Assembly (NCBI GenBank): GCA_001692895.1
Contig: KV748179.1
Location: 1,178,001 to 1,242,000, forward strand
Direction of reading: 5' to 3'
Length of the DNA stretch: 64,000 nt
DNA from: Cenococcum geophilum 1.58
Taxonomy: Eukaryota > Ascomycota > Dothideomycetes > Gloniales > Gloniaceae
Made by a program: the position numbers and the translations under genes. The notes below the pieces were generated by a model. That model saw only the letters and a list, made by a program, of their open reading frames with translations, was not told where the DNA came from and searched no databases. Below, piece by piece: positions 35,497 to 47,400 of the stretch. Numbering within the stretch: position 1 is the first letter of the stretch; the number at the start of each line of letters is the position of its first letter.

Positions 35497-35735
35497 CCTG
35501 TTTTCCGAAAACAGGTTCCAGTTCTCAAAACTGGATCCGGTTTTTAGAATTGCGCCCTTTTTACAGTAGTTAATTGGCCCATGTCCCAAAACCGGAATTA
35601 GGATCTGGTCTCCAGAATCGGATCTGGTTTTTGGGATAGCAATTTAAGCCGGAACCCAGAATCGGGATATAGTCTTTAAAATCAAAATACGGTCTTTAGA
35701 ATCGGATCCAGTTCTTAGAACGAGATCTTGTTTTC
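35497..35735. repeat. Degenerate tandem repeat of small hairpins
   Basis: Consecutive units near 17-20 bp, several of which are self-complementary: CCTGTTTTCCGAAAACAGG, CCAGTTCTCAAAACTGG, then decayed forms such as GATCTGGTCTCCAGAATC and GATCCAGTTCTTAGAAC. It abuts the right end of the fold-back transposon. Confidence 0.7.
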
Positions 35736-36293
35736 AGTTGAAACTTAGGCCAATATTAAGGGGTAGATCCTATATTTATTCTCAATATTCCTACCCCATC
35801 AATATGAAATTTAGAGTTAATTCGCACCCTAGTTACCCCACCAAACGCCGGCAGGCCGTTAATTATCTAGTATGAAGGCCGACGGTTTTGCAAACCGTCT
35901 AATTTTTTAAGCGAGTATTTTGTGCATTTAGGCCCGCGATAACAAATAAATGGTAATTGCGCCTTAAATTTAACTATCGCAAAATTCTATGGAATAACCA
36001 ATGTACTTCTTCTCTATCGCATAATACTTTAATTAAGAGTTTTGGGTGTTGGGTTGAAATTGCATACAAATTCTAAAAGGTAGAGATTTTGGCGTTCCTT
36101 ACCGGTCGGAATTAATTTCCTACTAAAACTCAGCTTCTTCGCAGCGCATCTTTATATTAAAAACTTAAGCTGCAAAAATTAATAATTATAAAGATTTACT
36201 TTCTAAATAAAATTGTCTATTTAGATTTTAATAATAAATTATTATTATAAAGATAAATATACTCTTGTATAATTATAGCACCTATTATACTAA

Positions 36294-36365
36294 ACGCGTG
36301 CTTACGCGTTCGGTACACCAGGTACGCGTTTACGCGTTTAGTGTACTAACCACTCGCTTACGCGT
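36294..36365. promoter_or_regulatory. Cluster of five ACGCGT motifs
   Basis: ACGCGT occurs at 36294, 36304, 36324, 36332 and 36360, embedded in a short repeated phrase (TTACGCGTTYGGTRCAC). ACGCGT is the MCB site bound by MBF (Mbp1/Swi6-type) regulators of the cell cycle in ascomycetes. No intact gene follows, so this may be only a tandem repeat that happens to contain the motif. Confidence 0.4.
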
Positions 36366-37199
36366 TTGGTGCACTTATGAAGCACTGACTAATTAGGGGG
36401 GAGGTGTATTAGTATATAGACCACGTAGTCTGCTTTATATAATCGACAGTCACCATCTAAACAAGCATACGATACTATATGTATTTCGTGCCCGTGGATA
36501 CGACTTACTCGTGCTATTAAGTTAGTACGAACAACTCTAAAGTTTAGATACTTAAATTTTAAGCGAATTTATATGGAAAATTGATATTTTTAACTCTTAC
36601 CTAACTTTATAGTTTTATAATAATTTTCTACGTTATTATTATAAAATTCTACTAATAGAAAGTTTTAGTTAAAGTAAAAATCAACCAGTAGCTTTAATTT
36701 TAGCTTAATAAAATATTGTAGTAGGTATCCCTTATATTATCAATGTGATATAAAATGTGGCCTGTGCGCGCGATCAAAGAACATTAAAGTGCGAGCCTAT
36801 AGTATAGCTAGTATTTCGCTTAAATGCTAAGGGCTCTCTACGAGTAGATCTGTTAACGCGATTGATAACTATAGAGCTAGTTATAGAGTTAATTGGCCGA
36901 CTGCCGCGACGCTCTATAATTGCAGGCTCTTAGATGCGAAGTAAAGGTGTTAATTTAGGTTCTACTAGGCGCGGGCGTGGGCGCGGGCGTAGGCAGCTTA
37001 AAACTTTGGTGATGCGGTAGAACGATTGACCGCCTGGGAATGCAGCTTATTGATTAGTACGCACGGGCCACAATTTATAGGACGTAAGTGACAATGCAAG
37101 GGATAAAATCTTAAAGTGTTTTAGATGAGTTTTGGTATAAAAGGCTTCCGACCATAGCAGATAGACGCTTTTCAAAACCGTTGGCCTTCGTACTACAGT

Positions 37200-37720
37200 G
37201 ATGTGTCCAAAGCAAAGGTCACTGCCGAGGTCGAAGCGAGCTATAATGAGAATTTTCGAAAGTAAAAGGCTAATAGATTGAAGCGAGATTATGACGCAGA
37301 TTGCTATATCCTAATACGGCGCAACGGTCGATTTTATATCCATACGTCTATAGATTAACCTTTATGGCCTCCAAACCCATAAGACCTAGTAGGCCCTCTT
37401 CTCTCTATTGCTATACAAACTACTAACTTCTTTAAAGGAAAAGTTCTATCCTATACTAGTTAAGAAGACACCAGCACATTTTAACTAGGTTAAAGAGGGT
37501 AGGCCGATAAAGGCTAATTCTATCCTCTACTAGTAAAAGAAGACGCTAGTAGAGAGCGACTAGACTTAAATATATAACAGGGAACGTGGTTCTACTCGCT
37601 TTAGACGCCAAGCTACTTAATTAGATCTACTGACTTATTTCTAATCAAGCATATAAATGCGGCAAATATTCGCTATAAAGGGCAGGGCTAGTTCTAGCTT
37701 AAATCCAATATACAAACTTC
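37200..37720 (+). pseudogene. MADS-box-like protein fragment
   Basis: Around 37252-37390 the + strand reads FRK*KANRLKRDYDADCY then ILIRRNGRFYIHTSID*PLW. This resembles the short SRF/MADS-like module common in filamentous fungi (basic KRKxxL helix, then DxxxLIRRxGRFYxYTSxD and WPP). Stops are Gln/Arg-type RIP changes. Downstream frame pieces lack recognisable domains. The call rests on one motif. Confidence 0.35.
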
Positions 37721-37789
37721 CTTTAATAAGTAAACGATACAATAACTAAAGAGCGTACCATTTAAGCCAATAAATTTCCTCCTCAATTC

Positions 37790-38150
37790 TGCAGACTTCT
37801 TAATTCTTAGACTAAGCGTGCCCTTTTTCTCTTGGATGCCGTGATCTTGTTTCCAGCCTTTGCAACCCGTTTACCTCCGTAATCTGAAGTTTTATTACTA
37901 CCTCTCTTAAGAGTGTGGATTTTGTTTTGAAACCGCCTAATAGTATCTTCTATTTCTTCCTAGTTACTTCTTAGGCTGTCGATCCGATCGTTAACCTTCC
38001 CTAGATAACCCATAATGTAGCAATCGCTTTTTTTAAGGCTGCTAACTTTCCCTTTAAGTTGGCTAAGCCTGTAGCTAAGTTAATTAACTAAGCTACCTAG
38101 TCTCTCCATCGCCCCTAATAGAGTAAGCTAGGGGTTAATAAGCTTTATTA
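37790..38150 (-). pseudogene. Coiled-coil protein C-terminal fragment
   Basis: The - strand reads MERLGSLVN*LSYRLSQLKG, KVNDRIDSLRSN*EEIED and TIRRFQNKIHTLKRG, a heptad-patterned coiled coil, then a basic end (GGKRVAKAGNKITASKRKR). Stops fit Gln and Trp codons. No family recognised; the N-terminal part to the right of 38150 could not be followed. Confidence 0.35.
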
Positions 38151-39730
38151 GAAGGAGTTACCAAGCGGACTATATTAAGACGACTTCTTTATCTCATTAG
38201 TGCGGGATAAATATTTCCTCGTAGTTCCTTCTGCATCGGCCTCGTTATTCTCTAAATTACTCTTGCGTTCTAGTGCTAACTAGATATCCTGCTTATGTTA
38301 GTAAGCTAACGAATGGACAAAACTACGGGGAAGTAACTATTGTATACCTACCCTACTGTATTAACGGCCTTATCGGAGCCCTTAGGATTGGAAGTAAGCG
38401 GTATATCCTAGCTCTGTTAGCGATATCCCGCAAAGGATTTAATATTTAGAGCGCACCTTAATCTGATATAATATGGTATCCACTATTATAGCGTCTAAGT
38501 CGTCCGAGTCGCTTATTATTAAAGAGATGAGGCAGGTAATAGTTTAAGTGTCTTTGCAAGAAAGTAAGGAGGGATTTCCTTAAAGGATACTGTGCTTAAT
38601 ATAGGTCTAGTTAAAGGATATAGAGGCCTTTTATATCCTGCTCCTCTCTACCACTTAGCTAATGGGAGAGCTAACGGTGGGCTCCGCTTTAACTATGCCT
38701 TAAAAGTCAAGCCAATTTACTAACTTAGGGATACTAGCATAGTATTATAAATGCACTATAATACAGCCACGACAGGAGCATAATCCTTCCCCGTTTATAC
38801 CCCACTTTACTATACCTCCATAGGAGGGTTATATTAAATAATAAGGGCTAGCATTAACCCCTTTCTTCCAATTATTTTAAGACGGCGATATTAAGGCAGC
38901 CGGTTAAGCGTTGCTTTGCATAGCAATACCTATCTAGTTTTATGGCTTCACTTAAGCCCTATTATACACCTTAACGCAACTTCCTATCGCCTTAATAGCT
39001 AACAAGCCTAGCCTAAGGTTAAGACAAGGTAAACAGGCAACTTAGCTTTTAAACAGCCCTAACAGTGCAGTGTTTAGAGGCGTTTATATAAAGTTGTAAA
39101 CTAGAACCGGAAGCCAACAATGACCTCTTAATAACGTCTTACCTAGCAGGAATAGCATCATATAATCTACTCCTAATGCCTACCCTTTACGGAGCAGAAC
39201 ACTACTTAAGCAGTAGACTTATCTCAGCTAGTTAATCTTATATATTCACTCCCCATCTGTAGTAAAGAAGCTGTTAGTGCGTTATAGGGTAGTTTAATTA
39301 GCATTCTAGCTAAGCCCTTTATAAGCGCTCCGCCTTATACAGGCGGTATAACTCCTGTTAATCTGCCTTACGTTAAGAGAGGACTTATATTTAAGACACT
39401 AAGCAGCTAGTACTTAGAGGCACACAGACTTACACTCTTATTTATACGTTCTACTACGTCCTCATTTCTATAAGTAGTTAGTTTACTTTTCACTCATTAT
39501 TCGTCTATTAGAACACTTCATCTTCTCCTTTTTTCACTAGCCATTCTATCTAGTTATTAACGCTAATCCTCCTCTCTTCCATAACAACTATTCTGGAATT
39601 TGCTTTAGATCCTCGCTCATGAAATTAATTAAAAAAAAAAAGCTGAACGCACTATTGTGAATTTGAGGCGTTAGTGTTGGCCTAAGTACTATCAGACTTC
39701 TCAGTCTTTGCTATGCGTGGGTACCCTCCA
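38151..39730. other. AT-rich stretch without recognisable gene
   Basis: Possibly contains the decayed start of the coiled-coil relic and the upstream region of the exchanger. No convincing frame, repeat or element seen beyond an 11-A run near 39630. Confidence 0.4.
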
Positions 39731-39733
39731 GAC

Positions 39734-39740
39734 TATAAAA
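39734..39740 (+). promoter_or_regulatory. TATA box of the Ca2+/H+ exchanger relic
   Basis: TATAAAA, 53 bp before the ATG at 39793, followed by a C/T-rich initiator stretch (CACCCTTCTCC). Position and context fit a core promoter. Confidence 0.5.
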
Positions 39741-39792
39741 TCACCCTTCTCCATCGTGCTCTTTTTAGGAAAAATTAAAAACCGTGCTTATA

Positions 39793-41381
39793 ATGGCATA
39801 TTTAGATCTAGCAACACTCTTAAACGCCTATTAAGCAGCCTGGATAAGGTCCAATAATAAACAACCTAACGAAGAGGCCGATATAGGCCTATAAAGATCC
39901 TTATATCTTAAGCCAACAACTAAGAAAAGGTAGAAAGCAGCTTTAAAGCGTAATATACCTACTAAGGATTAGGTTCGTGCTGTCTTATTCGGCTTATAGA
40001 TAAACATACTTCTTCTTACCGTTCCCGTCAGCTTTGTGGTTAATTATCTTTACGTTAACAGTATTACCATATTTATCGTTAACTCTATTGCCATTATTCC
40101 GCTTACTATAATGCTTAATTACGCTACTAAAGAGATTACGCTCCGCGCCGGTAATATATTAGGTAGTCTTTTAAACGCAACTTTTAGGTACGTTTCTCCG
40201 CTTCTTATTTGTCCTAATATTATCTAATATTTGGCGCAGAAACGCTGTTAAATTAATTATCTCCATCTTAGCCCTAACTAAAGGCTAGATTACTATTGTT
40301 AAAACTTCCTTAATTAGTAGTATGCTTTTAAACTTACTCCTTATCCTTAGTATATACTTCTTCTTCGGAGGCATTAACCGGATAGAACAATATTTTAATG
40401 TAACAGTAGTAAATACTGCAACTAGTCTTCTAGCTCTGTCCATTAGCAGTCTAATTATTCTAACCGCCTTCCACTCTACGCTATTAAGTAAGTTCAATAA
40501 CAGCTTCAGACTTATAATAGATACTAACCTACATAGCCACGAGCCTTAATAGCTCTATACTTAATCGGGAGCTTTCCCGCGGAATAGCTGTCATCCTCCT
40601 AATTATATACGTTTGCTACCTTATATTTTAATTAAAGTTATATGCCGAAATATATAATGCTCCAAGCCAAAGGGCTCCTAAGCGTAAATCCTCCTAAGTT
40701 AAGCAGGGCATGTCTATCCGTAATATCGCACAGATCAGCGCTAAAGCGGCGGCTATATCTAAAGGTGGAGTAAACCAAGAACAGCTTGTGCAGGATTTAA
40801 ACGCAAAAAAGGAAGACGATGAGATTAAGGAGCCTAAATTAACGAGCTAGGGTGCAATTATAACCCTTAGATTCTCTACCATATTGGTCACCTTCTATTC
40901 CGAGTTTATAGTTAATAGCATCAGTAATATTACGGCAAGCGGCACTATCTCTACCACTTTTGTCGGTCTTATTCTACTCCTAATTATTAGAAACGCTGCT
41001 AAGTACGTAATAGCGGTTATAGTAGCTTACAAGGATAAAATAAGTCTAGTAATTAATGTTGCTATTAAATCTAGCATACAAATCGCTCTTCTAGTTCTCC
41101 CCTTTATTGTTATACTTAGTTGGATTATATACTAGGATTACATAACGCTTGATTTCGATACCTTTCTAATTACTATTTTATTTGTTGCCGTATTCCTAGT
41201 AAACTATCTTATCCAAAATAGCAAATCTAGTAAGTTTTCCTTTCTATATAGGTAATCCACTCCAACTAACACTAAAATAGACTGGTTTAAAGGCGTTCTT
41301 ATTATAGCAATCTATGCTATTATTGCAGTTGCTAGCTAGTTTTATCCAAAACAAGTTTTAGATTCTCTCTGTCCTACTTAG
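39793..41381 (+). pseudogene. VCX1: RIP-inactivated vacuolar Ca2+/H+ exchanger (CAX/Vcx1 family)
   Basis: Family role: the vacuolar antiporter moves Ca2+ into the vacuole in exchange for H+. The frame opens with ATG at 39793. Transmembrane stretches read ILLLTVPVSFVVNYLYVNSI and IVNSIAIIPLTIMLNYATKE. The first alpha repeat is GNILGSLLNATF (family GGLLNATFGNAVE; the GNAVE part is lost). SLISSMLLNLLLILSIYFFF and GGINRIEQYFNVTVVNTA follow. The second half shows FYSEFIVNSISNITASGTIS, FVGLILLLIIRNAAKYVIAV (second alpha repeat, family GNAAEH), SSIQIALLVLPFIVILSWII and FVAVFLVNYLIQ. An intron at about 41231-41278 (GTAAGT, ACTAAC branch, ATAG) precedes DWFKGVLIIAIYAIIAVAS and the stop at 41381. Trp/Gln stops occur throughout. 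Confidence 0.9.
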
Positions 41382-41910
41382 TTTAAACCTCTAATTACTA
41401 TCTTACTCCTCTATTAAGGTTAGGTAACTAGGGAGCTAAATGGAATTTTTATAAACTATACGCATAGCTTTCTAGCAAACCCTAAGTTAATCTTCTTATA
41501 TCTATTAAGCCATCCAGGTTACCTAGAATGTTACTTTCTTTTGTTTTCTCTTAAATTTTTTATTTTCATATTTATGTCCCTTTTCTTTTCTTTTATATAT
41601 GTATATATACAGATTATGTCTTACCATACTATTCTCTTTCGATGTAGTAGAACCGCGGCTTATTAGGTAGTAAATGGCGGAGGCAAAGGCGAGGGGGTAG
41701 CCTTTAGCTTAACAGGTTAAAGACTAAGGGAGCGACGAAGCGTATTATTAGAGTTGTAGTATAAGCTAAATATAGAAGGACACGGAAACGTGAAATGTAG
41801 TCGGTTAGGAGGTATAGGTTAGAGAAGGGATCCTTAGGAGTATTCGCTTATTAAGATTGGCTTATTATTCGCTTAGGTGTAAACGTCCTACTCCTTCGCA
41901 AAGTGGATCG

Positions 41911-42056
41911 TAGCTTTGACCGCGCTAATGTCTAGGAAACGCCACCTTAACAAGGGTGTAGTCGGTACGGCTCAGCCACCCTCCCTACTAGCGGGGGCGA
42001 GTTTAAAGTATTTTATACTTTAATCACCTGCTGTAAATACTGCTAATTATGCTACC
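41911..42056 (+). repeat. Dispersed GC-rich repeat, copy 1
   Basis: Shares AGCTTTGACCGC...CTAATGTCTAGGAAAC, CAAGGGTGT and CACCCTCCCTACTAGCGGG with copies at 50719-50856, 54011-54110 and 58165-58620. It precedes the left HET relic. Non-coding; family identity unknown. Confidence 0.8.
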
Positions 42057-42393
42057 GCTAAACCCGTCCTATACTAAGTAGCCCCGCAGCCGAGGGTATA
42101 GTAAAACCATTCAGACTCACCTTAGGCAGCAGTCTTTGGCAGTAAGCTTTATCCAGAATAGTCAGACGCCATGCTTAGACGGCTATATAAGGATATAGTG
42201 TGCCATAATAGCTTGCCATAATATTCCGTAAAGTATCTTATACAAATTAGTTTATCTCCTTAGTCGCCCTAGCTCTGAGTAAGCACCTACACTATAAGTA
42301 GATAAAGGCTATATATAGACCATGCTTTATAATTTGACATTAAATCCATATATATATTAGCTGCTCTACTAAGATTTTCTAGTATAAAGTCTT

Positions 42394-44330
42394 TCACACG
42401 ACTCGCACGTTAAACCTCTGTCTTACTACGTAGTCACTCTGAATCAACCTAACTCCAACCCTTTTATACTTGCCATCCATACTAGTCGGCCTGACAACTA
42501 ATATATAGTACCCCTTAGCATCTAATCTATCCCCATTCTCGATCTCATACATATCCTTACTAGACTTCTTCCTAGCGACAACACATCGTTCTTTATAAAG
42601 ATCCTCGCCCTCCTTAACATCATACTGTATCCATCCTCTTTTCATTCTACCGAAATCTAAGACGGTATAATGTTTCCCATCCGGTTCTATTGTACAATCC
42701 CAAAACCCCCCTATATTGGTAATTAGTGCAGGTTCGCGCTCCTTATTAAACCGGAGGTTATTAATCCAATTAACAGTACCAAAAGGGATGTCCATAAACT
42801 AAATGCCTCTACTATATGCCATCTATGACCACGATGGCACATTCTAGGTAGGGTACTTAATCCGCTCTATCTTATTATTAGATGCCTACTATAAGAGATT
42901 CCTGTAAAGATACCGCTTAAAGATACCGTATCTACTTTAATACCTTAAAGTGCGCGCAATACGGGCCTCTAACCCAGATGTTATAATAGCTCTATCAGTC
43001 TTCTCTATAAGGTCGCGCTTTAAGTAGTCCTTAAAAAGAAAGTGAATAAATTCCATTATACGTTGGTAGCCTGACTTAAGGAGCCGGTTTAGGAAGTTTG
43101 GATTAAGTATAAAGAACTTCCTTTGAAATAAGCTGAGGAGCAAAATATCTAAGTTAGGAAGATATTGGTCTATCAGATATTGCTTAAGCTCTTACCTTTT
43201 TAGTCTAGTAAGGTTTTCGCAATAAACCCCTTCACTATATTTCTAGTATGTCTAATTGTTACTGAAATGGATAGTTCGTCATAATAAGACCCTTTCTTAC
43301 ATTACCTATGCTCGCGTATTAAGCCGAGCCTTCTCTATATCGTTGTTAAAATTATCCATACCAGTGCAGATATAGAATGGCCTGCCTAAGGCATCTTGAA
43401 TAAGGATATACTTAGTGCTTACGTTCCGCTTAAGGAATCCCACTTTTAAATGGACAGCCAAAGTTGCAGTAATTGTGCAGTAAGCTAAAGAGAAGACTAT
43501 TTCCATACGCCTATATTCGCGTTTTTAATCTTCTTTATTATCCTTATATTAGATTATACAGAGTGAGTTAATCCAAAGGTATAGTACGCGAAGTTCTTAA
43601 GTCACTTTAACAGCGTCCTAAAAAGTCTTTGGTAGGTCGGAGATACTAAATCCTCCTAGCCGTTGGATAATGTTATCCTAGGTTATGTAAAATTGTTTCT
43701 TATCTTTAATTGGAAGTTTGCCCTAGTAATGGGATAAAGCAATATATTTTCCTCTGTCTATTTACGTAGTGCAATTAAGACGTAAGACATTAAGATTATA
43801 ATCTAGATTATCCGGATCACTGACGTAAAGAAGTCTTGTCGGTAATTCTGTGTTAGATTTAATATAATACTTATTATAATCGTGGGACTCGTTATACTAA
43901 CGAAGCCATGCGCGAAGTAGTGCAAATTATATAGGACTTTTAGCTTTAGGTAAGACTGGGAAGCTAATCTAGATGCCGTTATTAGGATTAGCCAAATATT
44001 CTATACGCAGAGATATGCGGTAAGTAATGGCCCTGCCTAGCGCATATAAGGAGTTAAAGATACTAACCTAAATTAGAACACAACCAGAGAATGTATAGCC
44101 CCCCCTCTTCTATTTTTAATGCTGACTGTTTTCTAACTATTTGAACATATAGTTTATTATCATTACAGTAGCGTTTAAGTGTATGGAGGAGTAGAGCGCA
44201 GAGCTGATAACTTTTTTCAGCAGTACGGACTTTAGAAAGATTAACGTTGCAGCCAGTAGCTATAATAGTATTATAATAGGCACAACACTAGACCGGGGCA
44301 AGCTGGCTTAGTAGCGTGCTGGATGGTAAG
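42394..44330 (-). pseudogene. HET-domain (heterokaryon incompatibility) protein relic, left copy
   Basis: Family role: HET-domain proteins trigger incompatibility-type cell death after non-self recognition in fungi. On the - strand, a degraded N-terminal part (about 44315-44160) is followed by LPTRLLYVSDPDNLDYN and GKYIALSHY*GKLPIKDKK (about 43770). IIQRLGGFSISDL, ELRVLYLWINSLCII and MEIVFSLAYCTITATLAVHL (about 43500) complete the HET core. GRPFYICTGMDNF and LNTRA follow. The C-terminal half includes YTVLDFGRMKRGWIQYDVKE and YILVVRPTSMDGKYKRVGVR with the stop at 42394. It aligns throughout with the gene at 62174-64000 but has many more Trp-to-TAG changes. The satellite array begins about 110 bp upstream. 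Confidence 0.88.
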
Positions 44331-44439
44331 CTTTTAACAAAATCCTAAGCAAATGTATTGTTAAAGGTATAGAACCAGTCGTTGGGCTATATCCGTATTA
44401 GTACTAGTTTAAGCGGTCGCGTATAAAGGGCATTCGCAG

Positions 44440-47400
44440 ATCTATATATATCCTGCACTAATAAATAGGGCAAGGTCAGCAGTAACCGTACATCTCGGTA
44501 TTTATAGGTCTACTTACGAGCTACACCAACAAATAGGCTAAGGTTAGCAGCAGCTGTATATCTCGGTATTTACAGGTCTACTTACTCGCTATACTAGTAA
44601 ACAGGATAAGGTTAGCAGCTATACATCTTAGTATTCGCAAGTCTACTTACTTCCTATACCAACAAATAGGCCAAGGTTAGCAGCAGTTATACATCTTGGT
44701 ATTTGCTAGTCTACTTACTTCCTATACTAATAAATAGGCCAAGGTTAGCAGCAGCCGTATATCTCAGTATTTGCAGGTCTACTTATATACTATACCAACA
44801 AATAGGATAAAGTTAGCAATAGCTGTACATCTCGGTATTCGTAGGTCTACTTATAAGCTATACCAACAAACAAAATAAGGTTAACAGCAGCCGTATATCT
44901 TAGTATTCGCAGGTCTACTTACTCCCTACACCAACAAATAGGCTAAGGTTAGCGGTAGCTATATATCTCAGTATTACAGGTCTACTTACTCACTACACTA
45001 ACAAACAGGCTAAGGTTAGCAGCAGCTATATATCTCAATATTTGTAGGTCTACTTACAAACTATACCAATAAATAGGCCAAAGTTAGCAGCAGCCGTATA
45101 TCTCGGTATTTATAGGGCTACTAACTCCCTATACTAATAAACAGAACAAGGTTAGCAGCAGCCGTACATCTTAGTATTTATAGGTCTACTTACTTCCTAC
45201 ACCAATAAACAGGCTAAGGTTAGCAGTAGCTATATATCTCAGTATTCGCAGGTCTACTTACAACCTACACTAATAAAGAGGCCAAGGTTAGCAGTAGCCG
45301 TATATCTTAGTATTCGCAGGTCTACTTACGAACTACACCAACAAATAGGCCAAGGTTAGCAGCAGCCGTATATCTTAGCATTCACAGGTCTACTTACTCC
45401 CTATACCAATAAACAGGCTAAGGTTAGTAGCAGCCGTACATCTCGGTATTTGTAAGTCTACTTACTCGCTACACCAATAAACAGGTCAAGGTTAGCAGCA
45501 GCTATACATCTCGGTATTCGCAAGTCTACTTACTCGCTACACCAATAAACAGGCTAAGGTTAGCAGTAGCCGTACATCTTAGTATTCGCAGGTCTACTTA
45601 CTCCCTACGCTAACAAACAGGCCAAGGTTAGCAGCAGCTGTATATCTCGGTATTTATAGGTCTACTTACAAGCTACACCAATAAATAGGTCAAGGTTAGT
45701 AGCAGCTATATATCTTGGTATTTATAAGTCTACTTATAAGCTACACAAATAAACAGATTAAGGTTAGCAGCAGCCGTATATCTCAGTATTTATAGGTCTA
45801 CTTACGACCTACACCAATAAATAGGCCAAGGTTAGCAGCAGCTGTACATCTCAGTATTCGCAGGTCTACTTATAACCTACACTAACAAATAGGCCAAGGT
45901 TAGCAGCAGCTATATATCTCGGTATTCGCAGGTCTACTTATTCCCTATACTAACAAATAGGCCAAGGTTAGTAGCAGCTATATGCGTATATCTTAGTATT
46001 TATAGGTCTACTTACGACCTACGCCAACAAACAGGCCAGGGTTAGCAGCAGCTGTATATCTTAATATTCGCGGGTCTACTTACGAGCTACACTAATAAAG
46101 AGGCCAAGGTTAGCAGCAGCCGTATATCTTAGTATTCGCAGGTCTACTTATAACCTACACCAATAAACAGGCCAAGGTTAGCAGCAGCTATATATCTTAG
46201 TATTCGTAGGTCTACTTACAAGCTACACCAACAAATAGGCCAAGGTTAGCAGCAGCCGTATATCTCAGTATTCGCAGGTCTACTTACAAGCTACACTAAT
46301 AAATAGGCCAAGGTTAGCAGCAGCCGTATAACTTAGTATTTATAGGTCTACTTATAACCTACACAAACAAATAGGCTAAGGTTAGCAGTAGCTATACATC
46401 TTAGTATTTATAGGTCTACTTACTCCCTACACCAACAAATAGGCCAAAGTTAGCAGTAGCTGTGCATTTTAGTATTCGCAGGTCTACTTATAAGCTACAC
46501 CAACAAATAGGCCAAGGTTAGCAGCAGCTATACATCTTAGTATTTACAGGTCTACTTATAAACTACACCAACAAATAGGCTAAGGTTAGCAGCAGCTATA
46601 CATCTTAGTATTTATAGGTCTGCTTACTCCCTACACCAATAAATAGGCCAAGGTTAGCAGCAGCTATATATCTCAGTATTCACAGGTCTACTTACAAACT
46701 ACACCAATAAACAGGCTAAGGTTAGCAGCAGCTATATATCTCGGTATTTATAGGTCTACTTACAAACTACACCAACAAACAGGCTAATATTAACAGTAGC
46801 TATATATCTTAGTATTCACAGGTCTACTTACTTACTACACCAATAAATAAGTTAAGGTTAGCAGTAGCCGTATATTTTAGTATTTACAGGTCTACTTACT
46901 CCCTACACCAATAAATAGGCTAAGGTTAGTAATAGCTATACATCTTAGTATCTGCAGGTCTACTTACCTCCTACACCAATAAACAGGCCAAGGTTAGCAG
47001 CAGCTATACATCTCGGTATTCGCAGGTCTATTTACAAACTACACCAACAAATAGGCTAAGATTAGCAGCAGCTATACATCTCAGTATTCGCAGGTCTACT
47101 TACGAACTACACCAATAAATAGGCCAAGGTTAGCAGCAGCCGTACATCTTAGTCTTTACGGGTCTACTTACGAACTACACTAACAAACGGGCCAAGGTTA
47201 GCAGCAGCCGTATATCTTAATATTCGCAGGTCTACTTATAAGCTACACCAATAAACAGGCCAAGGTTAGCAGCAGCCGTACATATTAGTATTCGCAAGTC
47301 TACTTACAACCTACACTAACAAACAGGCCAAGTTCAGCAGCAGCTATAAATCTCGGTATTCGCAGGTCTACTTACGACCTACACCAATAAATAGGCCAAG

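Noticed and set aside
40285..40497. A 70-codon - strand frame
   Set aside because: It is antisense to a transmembrane part of the Ca2+/H+ exchanger relic.
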